From: Martensiomyces pterosporus
Taxonomy: Eukaryota; Kickxellomycota; Kickxellomycetes; Kickxellales; Kickxellaceae
Length of the DNA stretch: 27,127 nt
Direction of reading: 5' to 3'
Assembly (NCBI GenBank): GCA_025201845.1
Contig: MU604101.1
Location: 1 to 27,127, forward strand
The notes below the pieces were generated by a model. It was not told where the DNA came from. It saw only the letters and a list, made by a program, of their open reading frames with translations, and searched no databases. Below are positions 10,100 to 19,783 of this stretch, in pieces; positions within the stretch are counted from its first letter, which is position 1; each line of letters opens with the position of its first letter. Both the position numbers and the translations under genes were made by a program.

Positions 10100-10787
10100 C
10101 GGTCGGATGGGGAGAGCCTCTGCTCGATCTTCCCCTTGCTGTGTGGTGGAGAAGCGAGTGCGCAGTCTGCATCTCTGCAACCCGCAAAACGGCGAATGAA
10201 CCACCTCGCCACCTCCACAAGGCGCGCGGCGGAGGATTCACAAAGGAGCGGTTGCATCCGTATAGAGCCCAGTATAGGGGCTTGGAAAGTGAAACCGCCG
10301 ACCCCGACAAAAAAAGAAGCAGCAAGGCCCACCTCGATGGATATGCCATGACTTTTTTTGCTCATCGTGGACATCGCCGCCGCAAAGTCTCCAAAGTCAT
10401 TGCATTTTTGGCATTGGAGAAAATACCGCAAAGAAGGCGGCAGGGGCAGCACGCGGTCTGCGAGGTTGTGCGGACCGAATGCGGGTGGAATGCAATTCTC
10501 GCAAAGCGCCTGGAGACAGCCGGACCTGCCGATCCAGCCCAACCACCCCAATACCTGCCATCCACGTGGTTGACCAAATGTGGGCGCAGAAAGCCTATAT
10601 GGAAGCGGCGATGTGAATAAGAAATGCGCAGTGGCGGAGAAGGAGTGGATTGCGTAGATATTCCTTTCCAATCGCATTGACGGCCTCGCATTGCAGCCCA
10701 CTCCCCAGTTTCCCGGCCACCATGAGCCTGTCGGCACACCATCACATGGTTCGTGTCAAAAAAGGGCGAATATTTATGAATCTGGCC
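10100..10787. other. Intergenic region between LPMO-3 and LPMO-4
   Basis: Open frames occur on both strands (for example 10060-10737 minus) but show no recognisable domain or signal peptide. I read this as non-coding spacer with LPMO-3 upstream sequence. Confidence 0.45.
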
Positions 10788-10793
10788 TTTATT
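10788..10793 (-). terminator. Candidate polyadenylation signal of LPMO-4
   Basis: AATAAA on the minus strand about 130 bases past the LPMO-4 stop. The distance is acceptable but long. Confidence 0.3.
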
Positions 10794-10924
10794 TGTTGTG
10801 ATGTTGAGCCATTTTAAGGCCCTTCTAGGTGGACACACGCAGGCACCACGCGGAGAGATGGTCCAAACATGGATTTGGGTATTAGAGCTAAGAAAAGAAA
10901 AGGAACCACGGGACCGCGCCCCGT

Positions 10925-11947
10925 TTACTGGGGCCAGCCGCAAGAGACCGAGGTGCCAGACTGGAAGCAGGCAGTGCCGCTACTGCAGGCCTGAGCAACC
11001 CACTGGCCGTAGAGGCACAGGAAGTAGTTTGCGTTCTTGCCAGTGGTGTCGGCGCACTGGAATGCTCCCTCGGTCGAGCAGGCGCCGCCAGCAACAGGGC
11101 CACCTCCGGAGCCGGAGGACGTGGTCGATGTGGTCGATGTGGGGGCAGACGAAGTGCTGGTTGCAGGGGCAGAGGACGTGGTGGCCTGTGTCGTAGACGA
11201 CGTGGTCTGCACAGAAGTGGTCCTGATAGTGGTGGCAGTAGAAGTGACAGCTGACGAGGTGGAGCTGGTGCCGCCGGATCCGCCGCCGTAGCCGTTGCCA
11301 GTGACGGTGATCTGCGTGGCATTCTTGTAGTATTGGAGACCGGTGTTGTAGTTGCCCAGGAACTCGGGGATGGTCGGGTATCCGTTGATATTGAGAATCG
11401 TCATCTGCTTGCCGGTAAAGGTGCCAGCAGGGCCGTTGATGGCGACGTCAGCGCAGTTCATGTAGAATTCGCGGTTGCCCGAAGCATTGACCCAGGACCA
11501 GGCAAAGACCGCGTGGTCAGTGCCAGGAAGATTCGCGGGCAGTGGAATGTTATAGTCGACAACAGCAGGAACGTTGCTGTCCGTGGGACCGGAGAAGAAG
11601 CAGTACTGGAGTGCCTCGCTGATGACAACGAAGGTGTTGCCGCCGTCATACGAGAGCGAGAACTGGCAGTGACCACCCGAGTGGCCGTTGCCGGACGGGT
11701 CAAAGTGGACGGGGACCGATGTGCCTGGAGTCCAGGTGTCCGTCACCTTGGGCCAGGGAGTGTTGTGGTGGCACAAAGGCGCGCCACTGGCGATGGGCGA
11801 CTTCAGGTCATAGTCGGTCTGCTCACCTGGAGGCAGAGCGGGCGTGATGGTGCACTTGTCGGAGTAGCGAGGGCACGGGTTGGTGAACTCCATGTGTCCG
11901 AGGACGGCTGCGGCCAGCGCAAAGACAGGAGCAAGCTTGACAAACAT
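10925..11947 (-). CDS. LPMO-4: AA11-like lytic polysaccharide monooxygenase with CBM19-like tail
   Basis: A 340-residue secreted protein. The open frame reaches 11953, but its first codon there is TTG; the first ATG is at 11947 and opens a normal signal peptide ending Leu-Gly before His18. His89 (HSGGHC) is the second copper ligand and Tyr162 (FYMNC) the axial residue. The catalytic domain is the most divergent of group A: mature start HMEF and a DKCTITPALPPG segment where others have CPAPP-like sequence. Even so, the tail from about residue 290 is almost the same as in LPMO-1. A Thr/Ser-rich linker lies between. Expected to act on chitin outside the cell. Confidence 0.91.
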   Translation of the reverse strand: MFVKLAPVFALAAAVLGHMEFTNPCPRYSDKCTITPALPPGEQTDYDLKSPIASGAPLCHHNTPWPKVTDTWTPGTSVPVHFDPSGNGHSGGHCQFSLSYDGGNTFVVISEALQYCFFSGPTDSNVPAVVDYNIPLPANLPGTDHAVFAWSWVNASGNREFYMNCADVAINGPAGTFTGKQMTILNINGYPTIPEFLGNYNTGLQYYKNATQITVTGNGYGGGSGGTSSTSSAVTSTATTIRTTSVQTTSSTTQATTSSAPATSTSSAPTSTTSTTSSGSGGGPVAGGACSTEGAFQCADTTGKNANYFLCLYGQWVAQACSSGTACFQSGTSVSCGWPQ

Positions 11948-12062
11948 TTTCAAGTGCGTCTATCGAGAGGTAGTTGGAAGGGGATGTGTGGGCGTTAGTA
12001 GCAAGGGGTGAGGGAGATGTGGTTGGTTTCGACTGAATGGAGGCGGGGAGCGCACCTCCAGC

Positions 12063-12070
12063 TATTTATT
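12063..12070 (-). promoter_or_regulatory. TATA-like box of LPMO-4
   Basis: AATAAATA on the minus strand about 115 bases upstream of the ATG, in the same form and position as in LPMO-3. Confidence 0.45.
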
Positions 12071-12653
12071 CGCATCTCTTTGTACACGAACCGCCCCTCG
12101 CTGCCGTATCTTGGCTGTGCCTACACAAACCAAGGAGGTTTGAACGGAGCAGTAGTCCCCAAGGAATTGACCGGAAGCGCACAGTCGGAATTACACTGCA
12201 GGAAACTGCAGCAGATTTTGCTCCAACCTTGATGCGAGGGAATGGAGAGGGGCTAAAGCGGAGCACATGATGCGCCTAATTTTCCACCTTTCAAATCTAT
12301 GCGAAACGGGCTCACTGGAAAAGCGTAATTGTGCCTTGTTTTGGACCGGCAGTCAGCGGCTCCTGCTCCGTTTTTCACACAGAACGCACATTGTTTTCAG
12401 CTGTGACGAGCTCGTGGTGGCCACGCCTTTTTTGCTCCTGTTCCGGATAATCCCCCGATTTCTCTTCGAGTGTCTACACCACAGCACTTCAACAAGAGAG
12501 CGGTCTCGGCTTTGCTCGGCAGCTTGTGCAGATCCAGGCGCCAAAGCGCTCACATGGAGAGCGGCTCCTTTTCCGCTGCTACCGCTGCTGCTCATTTGTC
12601 CTCAGAACAGGTGTACACATGAATAGCCAATTCCTGATTAAAGCAAGTGTGCG
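12071..12653. other. Intergenic region between LPMO-4 and LPMO-5
   Basis: No recognisable gene. Contains LPMO-4 upstream sequence and the 3' flank of LPMO-5. Confidence 0.5.
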
Positions 12654-12659
12654 TTTATT
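12654..12659 (-). terminator. Polyadenylation signal of LPMO-5
   Basis: AATAAA on the minus strand about 30 bases past the stop codon of LPMO-5. Confidence 0.5.
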
Positions 12660-12687
12660 GCGCAAAGGTCAACATGAGGGAAATGGC

Positions 12688-13710
12688 CTACTCGTATCCA
12701 CAGTAAATGTTTCCTGTTCCCATGCACTTTGTGTCTATGCCGCAGGAATACTCCTCGCTCCAGCTGCTGCTTTCGCCGCAGATCTGGTATCCCGTGGAGC
12801 CAGGGGCGCAGCGCAGAGTTCCAGGCGAGCAGGATTCCGAGTCCATGCTTGCAGATGTGTCGTCTGAGTCAGTTGCACTGGATGTGGGTGCTGACGACGT
12901 TGCTGCTGGTGCATGACCAATAGGCGCATTGGAATTGTATGCAGAGGAACTGCCGCCGCTGCTGCTGCTGCTGTCTTGAGGAGCAGCGATGCTAGATGAT
13001 GAAGCAACCACGGCAGAGGAAGCAGGCTGCCCACCAGTCGACGAGCTGCTGCCATCCCCAGTAACAGTGATCTGTTTGGCACCGGTGTAGTACTCGAGGC
13101 CAGTGTCGTAGTTGCCGTTGAACTCGGGGATTGTGGGGTAGCCGTTGTGGTTGGCAATGGTCATCTGCTTGCCAGTGTACGAGCCCGACGATCCCTTGAT
13201 GGCGACATCAGCACAGTTCATGTAGAACTCACGGTTGCCGATGGCGTTGACCCAAGACCAGGCGAAGACAGCCTTGTCAGAGCTAGGAACATTGGAGGGC
13301 AGGTTGAAGGTGTAGCTCATGACCTGGGCAGCATTGCCGCTGGCAGGGCCGTTGAAGAAGCAGTACTTGAGCTCCTCGTGGACAACAACAAATGTCTTGC
13401 CGCCGTCGTACGAGAGCGAGAACTGGCAGTGACCACCACCGTGGGCAGCTCCGCCGTTGGGGTCAAATTTTACGGTGACGGACTGACCTGCAGTCCAGGT
13501 CTCGACGGGGGTGGCGTAGGGAGTGGTGTACTTGCACAGGGGTTCGTCGGCACCAAGAGGAGAATTGAGGCTGTAGTCGAGCGACTGACCAGCGGGGACT
13601 GCGGGGCAGTTCTCGCCATGGGGTGTGTACCGCGTGCAGGGCTTGATCATGGCCATGTGAGCCGAGGCAGAGGCAATGAGAACAGCAACTGATGAAATCT
13701 TGAAGTACAT
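12688..13710 (-). CDS. LPMO-5: AA11-like lytic polysaccharide monooxygenase with CBM19-like tail
   Basis: A 340-residue secreted protein, first of group B. The signal peptide 1-17 ends Ser-Ala before His18; His90 (HGGGHC) completes the copper brace and Tyr163 (FYMNC) is axial. The frame is open to an ATG at 13776, but that start would lengthen the N-terminus by 22 residues and displace the signal peptide, so 13710 is preferred. A Ser/Gly/Ala-rich linker leads to a six-Cys tail from about residue 294 with GYQIC; the usual GT before the fifth Cys is changed to DT. The leader holds the palindrome at 13757-13771. Long tracts are identical to LPMO-6 at the DNA level around the FYMNC region. Confidence 0.92.
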   Translation of the reverse strand: MYFKISSVAVLIASASAHMAMIKPCTRYTPHGENCPAVPAGQSLDYSLNSPLGADEPLCKYTTPYATPVETWTAGQSVTVKFDPNGGAAHGGGHCQFSLSYDGGKTFVVVHEELKYCFFNGPASGNAAQVMSYTFNLPSNVPSSDKAVFAWSWVNAIGNREFYMNCADVAIKGSSGSYTGKQMTIANHNGYPTIPEFNGNYDTGLEYYTGAKQITVTGDGSSSSTGGQPASSAVVASSSSIAAPQDSSSSSGGSSSAYNSNAPIGHAPAATSSAPTSSATDSDDTSASMDSESCSPGTLRCAPGSTGYQICGESSSWSEEYSCGIDTKCMGTGNIYCGYE

Positions 13711-13756
13711 TGTGGCGTTAATGGAAATGGTGAAGATAATGGTGTGGATGATGGGG

Positions 13757-13771
13757 ATACGACCGGCGTAT
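13757..13771 (-). promoter_or_regulatory. 15-bp interrupted palindrome in the LPMO-5 leader
   Basis: Sense reading ATACGCCGGTCGTAT: five-base arms ATACG/CGTAT around a five-base spacer, about 45 bases before the ATG and downstream of the TATA box. Shared with LPMO-6, -7 and -9. Confidence 0.6.
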
Positions 13772-13830
13772 GTCAAAATGTAGGTGCGAAAATATTTTGT
13801 ACCGTGTTTTCGGGAGGGGGCTACGCCCGC

Positions 13831-13840
13831 TCAATTTATA
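13831..13840 (-). promoter_or_regulatory. TATA box of LPMO-5
   Basis: TATAAATTGA on the minus strand about 120 bases upstream of the ATG. Confidence 0.5.
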
Positions 13841-14639
13841 CCATTCGCGTTCAATGCAAATCGGCACGCTGCAGCCAGTCTTGTGTATGAAGTGGTTCAC
13901 ACAGAGAATGTGTCTTGGCACACGTCTAGAGCGCTATATCTTACAGCCCCTGGCTGAAAAGATCTGCTCCATATGATAGACGTTGCCCGCAGTCGGCGTG
14001 CTCCGAATGAGCTTGCTGCCTATTGTTTGTCCGTTGTGCCAAGCACCGATGCCCCGCTATTGGTTGCCGTGCGATATACTTTACCAAGCGAGCCATATAT
14101 TATGCGCCCGGGCAAGTACCTTTTGCACCACAAGCTTCTGCAGCCGGTACATGGAACTTGCTGTTGTTGGAGACGCGGGGACGGCGTGGGAGCGGCGTGG
14201 GGAAAGGCCGGTTGAGTAGCCCTATTGGAGAGCTGTGCAACCAGCCACATAATAGAGCGCAGCCACTGTGAAGATGCACAAGACCAAACCCCATTTGCAA
14301 AGATATTCGAAGACTGCCAGCAGGGCAGAGCAAAGCAAATGAACAAAAAGAACTGCGAATGAGCGATCGAGAGGAAGCAAAGCTCTCCAAAGCAGCCAAG
14401 AATGGAAAACAACCTCGGGATTGGGAAAATCGCCGTATCCTATAGCAAGGAGAGGAGTTGCCTGCCATCATCCAGAGAGCCGAAGGAACAGCTGCCACAG
14501 GTGGTTGTAAGGAGACGAGTGGTATCAGAGCAACGGCACGGAGGGAATCACACACCGGCCTCAGTTTCCAAGTCTCCAGTGGTTTTCGCCGCTCTCAGAA
14601 AGCAGAATCGTATTGGTCACACATTATTAAACAATGCAC
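13841..14639. other. Intergenic region between LPMO-5 and the dead LPMO copy
   Basis: Several open frames but none with recognisable features. It would include the lost 3' part of the pseudogene at 14640-15033; I could not recognise a CBM-like module here. Confidence 0.45.
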
Positions 14640-15033
14640 TGTTGCTCCAAGGTGATTTGCTTAACCTGAGCATCGACGTTGAACCGAGTCTTGGGGCTAC
14701 CAGCAGAGGCACAGGTGGTCAGAAAACAGCGCTCAAGCTCTTCATAGACAACAGCAAGTGCCTTTCCACCACTGTGCAAGAGTGAGAACTAGCAGCGACC
14801 ACTGCCGTGAGGAGCGTCCCCCTGAACAAACTTGACCGTAGCAGATTGGCCTGCAGGCGATGAGGTTGCGGGACCGGCGGTTGGGGCTGCGTGATTGCAC
14901 TGAGGGCATTCACAGCTAGTGGCGGTGGCATGCCATACCCGGGTGCTGGCCACCAGACAGACAGATATCATAGTCATGCATACAGAGACAGCTAGAGACC
15001 TAGAGCGACGACGAATGGGACCTTGAGCACCAT
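14640..15033 (-). pseudogene. Dead AA11-like LPMO copy (frameshift, nonsense codon, internal deletion)
   Basis: From ATG 15033 a signal-peptide-like start (MVLKVPFVVALGL) hits TAG; homology resumes in another frame with VSVCMTMISVC, matching the mature start of group B, with the first copper His replaced by Cys. It continues through GQSATVKF and APHGSGRC, where the next codon is TAG at 14789-14791 in place of the conserved CAG. After that FSLLHSGGK and EELERC are still readable. The block with the axial Tyr is then missing, and the frame jumps to KTRFNVDAQVKQIT, equal to the end of the catalytic domain in LPMO-6. It lies between LPMO-5 and LPMO-6 in the same orientation and is closest to LPMO-6 and LPMO-7. 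Confidence 0.85.
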
Positions 15034-15291
15034 CTTGGCTACGGGCAGGAATGCCAGCACCAGTCACGCCATGTTCACTCATAGTCAGGCTGGGAGAGGC
15101 ATGGCCTACATATTCGAATGGCTGTAGTAATGTCAAAAAGGAATAGCCTTCAGGGGATTCGGAATCGTAGCAAAATGCATTCCTAACATGAAAAGAAAGC
15201 GGCATTAAATGTCATTACACCACCAGACTGGCTAGTGATGGGTAAAAATGAAGATGAAGGTGTGGGATGTTTGGACTGACATGGGATGGTT

Positions 15292-16447
15292 TTACTTCCA
15301 GTCGCAGACAACAGCATTGCCGCTGTTCTTGCACTGAGTTCCCTCCGCGCAAGCATAAGCAGGGCTCCAGACACCATAGATGCAGAACTGATATCCAGCA
15401 CCCGAAGGAGCGCAGCGGAGCTCACCGGTGCAAGGCTGGCCAACAGCGTCACCATCAGAGCCACCAGGCTGAGTGGCAGGCGANNNNNNNNNNNNNNNNN
15501 NNNNNNNNNNNNNNNNNNNNNNNNNNNNNNNNNNNNNNNNNNNNNNNNNNNNNNNNNNNNNNNNNNNNNNNNNNNNNNNNNNNNNNNNNNNNNNNNNNNN
15601 NNNNNNNNNNNNNNNNNNNNNNNNNNNNNNNNNNNNNNNNNNNNNNNNNNNNNNNNNNNNNNNNNNNNNNNNNNNNNNNNNNNGCAGAGGTGGAGGCGGG
15701 TGCAGGAGCAGAGGAGACAGGAGTAGAGGCAACAGTGCTGGGGACATGGGGGATAGGAGTGGTGGCAGGAGCAGAGGGAGTGCCCTCGTTGCCGCCCGAG
15801 GAGCTGCCGTTACCAGTGACAGTGACCTGCTTGGCCTGAGCATAGACATCAAGGCCGGTCTTGAAGTTCCCGCTGAACTCGGGGATGGTGGGGTAGCCGT
15901 TGTGGTTGGCAATGGTCATCTGCTTGCCAGTGTACGAGCCCGACGATCCCTTGATGGCAACATCAGCACAGTTCATGTAGAACTCACGGTTGCCGACAGC
16001 GTTGACCCAGGTCCAGGCGAAGACAGCCTTGTCGGAGCTGGGGAGATTGGAGGGGAGGCTGAACGTGTACTGGCGGACATCGGCAGCACCATTGAAGAAG
16101 CAGTGCTCAAGCTCCTCATGAACAACAACAAAGGTCTTGCCGCCGTCGTACGAGAGCGAGAACTGGCAGTGACCACCACCGTGGGGAGCACCTCCGGGGG
16201 CAAACTTGACAGTCACAGACTGGCCAGCGCTCCAGGTAGCCGAGGGGGTGGCGAACGGAGTGGTGTGCTTGCACAGGGGCTCGCTGCCGCCAAGGGGCGA
16301 CGACATGGAGTAATCCAGGGACTGGCCAGCAGGAACAGCGGGGCAGTTTTCACCGCGAGGCGAGTAGCGGGGGCATGGGGAAATCATGTCCATGTGTGCC
16401 GAGACGGAGGCAACAAGGGCGACAAGAGATGCGATCTTGAAGAACAT
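15292..16447 (-). CDS. LPMO-6: AA11-like lytic polysaccharide monooxygenase with CBM19-like tail, interrupted by assembly gap
   Basis: Signal peptide 1-17 ends Ser-Ala; His18 and His89 (HGGGHC) form the copper brace, Tyr157 (FYMNC) the axial site. The loop after EELEHCFFNG is shorter than in LPMO-7. The linker enters 200 N at 15484-15683. Beyond the gap a six-Cys tail of 46 residues (GYQFC, GVW, AEGTQC, ending CDWK) runs to TAA at 15292-15294. The tail is in a different frame from the catalytic part when N are counted as 200; as the gap length is evidently nominal, I treat both as one gene. The repetitive linker explains why assembly failed there. The leader is long and holds the group B palindrome at 16575-16589. 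Confidence 0.85.
15484..15683. other. Assembly gap of exactly 200 N
   Basis: A run of exactly 200 undetermined bases inside the linker of LPMO-6, the usual form of a placeholder gap rather than a measured length. Confidence 0.99.
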
Positions 16448-16574
16448 TGTAGCGTTGCGAATGCCGGGTTTCTTTCTTTAGCGGTAGGAGTATGTGTCTA
16501 GGGGGTTTGTTGCCTTTGCTCGATTGCCGGAGTGCCTATCGATTCAGTTGATGTGGATGGGGGATGCGTGGTGT

Positions 16575-16589
16575 ATACGGCCAGCGTAT
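16575..16589 (-). promoter_or_regulatory. 15-bp interrupted palindrome in the LPMO-6 leader
   Basis: Sense reading ATACGCTGGCCGTAT, about 125 bases before the ATG and downstream of the TATA-like box at 16702-16709. Confidence 0.6.
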
Positions 16590-16701
16590 TTCGGTGCAAT
16601 GCTTTACAAGCGGGAGAGAGTGCGCAGGGGGGAGGTGAGCGAGTGGAGCGTGAGTACTGAATGAAGAAGCAGAACTGAATGAATGGGGGGCGTGGCATGT
16701 C

Positions 16702-16709
16702 TTAATATA
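16702..16709 (-). promoter_or_regulatory. TATA-like box of LPMO-6
   Basis: TATATTAA on the minus strand about 255 bases before the ATG, implying a leader longer than in group A. Confidence 0.35.
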
Positions 16710-17853
16710 CTCGCGTCTCCTGAATACGCGCTCATTTTCTCAGACTTTTTCGGCCCTGTGCCTTGTCCTTTACTCTCCCTGCCTGCATGCAGCGCTTGTT
16801 GCCAAAGAGACAAATACCGCGCTGTGGCAGTGACTTGAGGCCTTTGCGCTTGCGGGATTTGGTCCTATTCTCCAGAAAGGGGGGTGATGTCTTTACGCGG
16901 ATCCGCAACAATTGCTGCACACGCGCTTGGTGCGTCAAAGTGCATCCGCATCGTGGTGGAGGAGTTATTTTGAGAGTGAAAAAAGCTCCGTATCCAGGCC
17001 AGCGCTGCACTGGATGGGCATTGTTTGGGGGCTCGGCAGACAGGCTCGCGGTGCGCTGCGTCTAAAAAGATGGTGCACTGCGGCGCTTCATTGTTCTCCT
17101 GAACAGGGCACCGGCCAACAGTCTTGCCGCCACGCGGTGGGATGTCTGGCACGCTTCCAAATTTGGGCATGCAGGAACCATCCAGGTGCCTTTCGCTCCG
17201 TCCACTTCTTTGCACACGCGGCACCTTCATGGATCTACAGCAGCGTTCTCCATACTGCAGAGCCGCGGAGTGGGTGAGGTGATGGTGGCGTCAGCGTGTC
17301 TGCGCGCGGGCAAGGTAATTGGAAATCCTGAACCGTTAATAACGCGCATCTTCCTTATTCCGTCATTTGTGCCGAGGCACGGAAGCTGGGTGGAAGACAC
17401 GGTGCCGGCGCTTCTGGCATGCGGTGGACGTTCTCATCAAGCAGCATGCGTGTCTTTGTGACGCAAAGGCAAAGAGAGCCATGCCAACAATGATAGTTGC
17501 TCCATCAGAAGCACCGAGCAGAACGTTTCTGCCATGCAAAGAGGAAACCGAAGCAACTCAGAACGTGCGACAGCCAAGCAGGCGAGCATGCAGTCCGCAA
17601 ATACAAAACGCCAGGCAGCTCCACCAGCTCTTTCTCTGCTCTTTAACCCACAAACGAGAATCAACATTTGGATCCATGGAGACCCCGCTGCCTGCTTGCT
17701 GCGTGGATGTGGTTCAGTTTCAACTGTATCATTACAAACACATTTCATTAAATATGTGAAGGGAAAAACCTACAAGATTTCCTGTCTGAACCATGGGCAC
17801 AGAGCCCAGCACTCAGAAGCAGGTCGTCTAATAACCATCAAACAGCAAGGTGT
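16710..17853. other. Intergenic region between LPMO-6 and LPMO-7
   Basis: More than 1.1 kb with only short open frames on either strand and no recognisable domain. I see no pseudogene remains here. Confidence 0.5.
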
Positions 17854-18942
17854 CTACGCCCTGTCGCAGAGGATGGACGAGCCAGTGCTCTTGCAGGCAG
17901 TGCCAGGACCGCAGGCAAGCTTGTCGCTCCACTTGCCGAACAGGCAAACCTGGTACCCAGTGCCCGAGCACTGCATGGCGCCGCTGACGCAAGAGCCGCC
18001 GCTAGAGTTTCCAGGAGCAGGGGCATCGGTAGTAGCAGGAGCAGGAGCAGGAGCAGGAGTCTCGGGAGCAGGGGCAGCAGTAGTAACAGGGGCAGGAGCG
18101 CCAGTGTCGGGAGCAGGAGCGTCAGTGGTGGGAGCAGGAGCATCAGTGGCGGGAGCAGGAGCGTCAGTGGTGGGAGCAGGAGCAGCCTTAGTAGTATGGG
18201 CAGGAGCAGCCTTAGTAGTAGGGGCAGGAGCAGCAGCCGAGCTCGATGGAGCATGGGGAACAGGAGGCGGGCCACCCGAGGAGCCGCCGCTACCAGTGAC
18301 GGTGATCTGCTTGGCCTTGGCGTAGATGTCAAGGCCAGTCTTCGGGTTGCCACCGAACTCCGGAATCGTCGGGTATCCATCGTGGTTGGCAATGGTCATC
18401 TCCTTGCCGGTGTACGAGCCCGACGATCCCTTGATGGCGACGTCGGCGCAGTTCATGTAGAACTCGCGGTTGCCGACAGCGTTGGTCCAGGTCCACGCAA
18501 ACACGGCCTTGTCGGAGCCGGGGAGGTTGGCTGGCAGGTTGAAAGTGTACTGGCGGACATCGGCAGCATTGCCGTTTCCGGGGCCGCTGAAGAAGCAGTG
18601 CTCGAGCTCCTCATGGACGACAACAAAGGTCTTTCCGTTGTCGTACGAGAGCGAGAACTGGCAGTGACCTCCGCCGTGAGCAGCGCCTCCGGGGGCAAAC
18701 TTGACGGTGATCGACTGGCCCGCGCTCCAGGTGGCCGAGGGGGTGGCGTAGGGCGTGGTGAACTTGCACAGGGGCTCGCTGGCGCCCAGGGGCGACGACA
18801 TCGAGTAGTTGATCGAGGCACCGGCGGGCAGTGCGGGGCAGTTCTCGCCGTGGTTCGAGTAGCGAGGGCAAGGGGAGATCATGTCCATGTGAGCGGACAC
18901 AGTGGCGATGAGGGCAGCAACGGAGGTGATCTTGAAGAACAT
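17854..18942 (-). CDS. LPMO-7: AA11-like lytic polysaccharide monooxygenase with long Pro/Ala linker and CBM19-like tail
   Basis: A 362-residue secreted protein. Signal peptide 1-17 ends Ser-Ala; His18 and His89 (HGGGHC) form the copper brace and Tyr162 (FYMNC) is axial. The linker is a repeat of Ala-Pro-Ala-Pro-Thr-Thr-Asp/Lys units, unlike the Ser/Thr linkers of group A, and should be a stiff, O-glycosylated spacer. The six-Cys tail from about residue 318 has GYQVCLFGKW and GPGTAC and ends CDRA, without the CGW end of other members. The frame is open to 19137, but ATG 18942 opens the signal peptide and follows the palindrome at 19007-19021. Confidence 0.92.
   Translation of the reverse strand: MFFKITSVAALIATVSAHMDMISPCPRYSNHGENCPALPAGASINYSMSSPLGASEPLCKFTTPYATPSATWSAGQSITVKFAPGGAAHGGGHCQFSLSYDNGKTFVVVHEELEHCFFSGPGNGNAADVRQYTFNLPANLPGSDKAVFAWTWTNAVGNREFYMNCADVAIKGSSGSYTGKEMTIANHDGYPTIPEFGGNPKTGLDIYAKAKQITVTGSGGSSGGPPPVPHAPSSSAAAPAPTTKAAPAHTTKAAPAPTTDAPAPATDAPAPTTDAPAPDTGAPAPVTTAAPAPETPAPAPAPATTDAPAPGNSSGGSCVSGAMQCSGTGYQVCLFGKWSDKLACGPGTACKSTGSSILCDRA
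18000..18240 (-). repeat. Degenerate tandem repeat coding the LPMO-7 linker
   Basis: Imperfect units built on GGAGCAGGAGC (plus strand), several with a period near 24 bases, encode the Ala-Pro-Thr-Asp linker. Likely to vary in copy number between strains. Confidence 0.7.
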
Positions 18943-19006
18943 CTTGGTGGTATCTGTGACTGGTGAGTTGGTTAAAAGATCGTGAAGGTTCTTTTGGGGG
19001 GGGGAT

Positions 19007-19021
19007 ATACGGCCGGCGTAT
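19007..19021 (-). promoter_or_regulatory. 15-bp interrupted palindrome in the LPMO-7 leader
   Basis: Sense reading ATACGCCGGCCGTAT, about 65 bases before the ATG and downstream of the TATA box at 19156-19163. Confidence 0.6.
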
Positions 19022-19155
19022 GTTGAGGGAGGAGCGGTAGATGAATGCAAGGATGGGGGTGGTGGGAGTGAAAGCGCTTGAGATGACTCGAGGCGAAATT
19101 GAATGCGGGAAGTGATGTGTAGAAACCAGACACGCAAGCGCGCTTCTGTAGTTGC

Positions 19156-19163
19156 TTATATAT
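19156..19163 (-). promoter_or_regulatory. TATA box of LPMO-7
   Basis: ATATATAA on the minus strand about 215 bases before the ATG. Confidence 0.45.
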
Positions 19164-19783
19164 CCCTCAAGTGCACCTGCCTAAATGCCTCGTCGCAGCG
19201 ACTTGACTGCATCCTTGAAATCCCTCATTCACCAACCTTGGCAGAGAGAGGAGTTTGGGTCAACATTTAATATTCCCCAGGAAAGCTACAGCTGCAGCGA
19301 CTTCCATGCAGCAGAAGCCTGCAAATCCACACACTGGCAAACAATCCACAAACGCGTATACCCTTCTTTGTAGCCGAAATTAGAAGTGGCAGCAGGCAGA
19401 GCAGTATCTTTAGAGCGGCTTCCCCATCTGCTTCCTGCTTCTCACATGGGTAGATCTGTAGGCAGCGGCCACAAATGCAGATAAAGAGGGGGAGCTAAAC
19501 GGTCTCGGTAAATCACAGCAACCCCCACTGCGCAGAACCCCGCATTCAAGGTGCAGAAAAAAAATCAGGTGCGCCAAGCAGGCGCTGCTTCGTGCTGAGC
19601 TGCTATCCTATTTTTATCGCGGTGACGACCAGATGTCGTATTTTTGGAGTATCCTCTGCGCACTCGGTCTGCTTTGGCAAGCGACTGGTGATTTTCAGCG
19701 GCAGCATGTCGGCAGCCCAGCGGAAAGCGAGAAATTGCACAGATACTGGTCCACACAGCTTGCTATTATAAACACAAATAAAA
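19164..19783. other. Intergenic region between LPMO-7 and LPMO-8
   Basis: No gene recognised. The right end borders the out-of-frame tail of LPMO-8. Confidence 0.5.

Noticed and set aside
10060..10737. Minus-strand open frame between LPMO-3 and LPMO-4
   Set aside because: No signal peptide, domain or similarity to array members that I can see; length alone is not enough in this base composition.
13711..13776. N-terminal extension of LPMO-5 (22 residues)
   Set aside because: It includes the leader palindrome as codons and displaces the signal peptide. The similar Tyr-Ala-Gly-Arg-Ile reading upstream of LPMO-7 and -9 comes from the palindrome itself; in LPMO-6 the same site is not in that frame.
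14402..14785. Plus-strand open frame at the LPMO pseudogene
   Set aside because: Antisense to the recognisable relic; no features of its own.
18196..18966. Plus-strand open frame opposite LPMO-7
   Set aside because: Antisense shadow; no recognisable features, and the same kind of frame appears opposite other LPMO genes.
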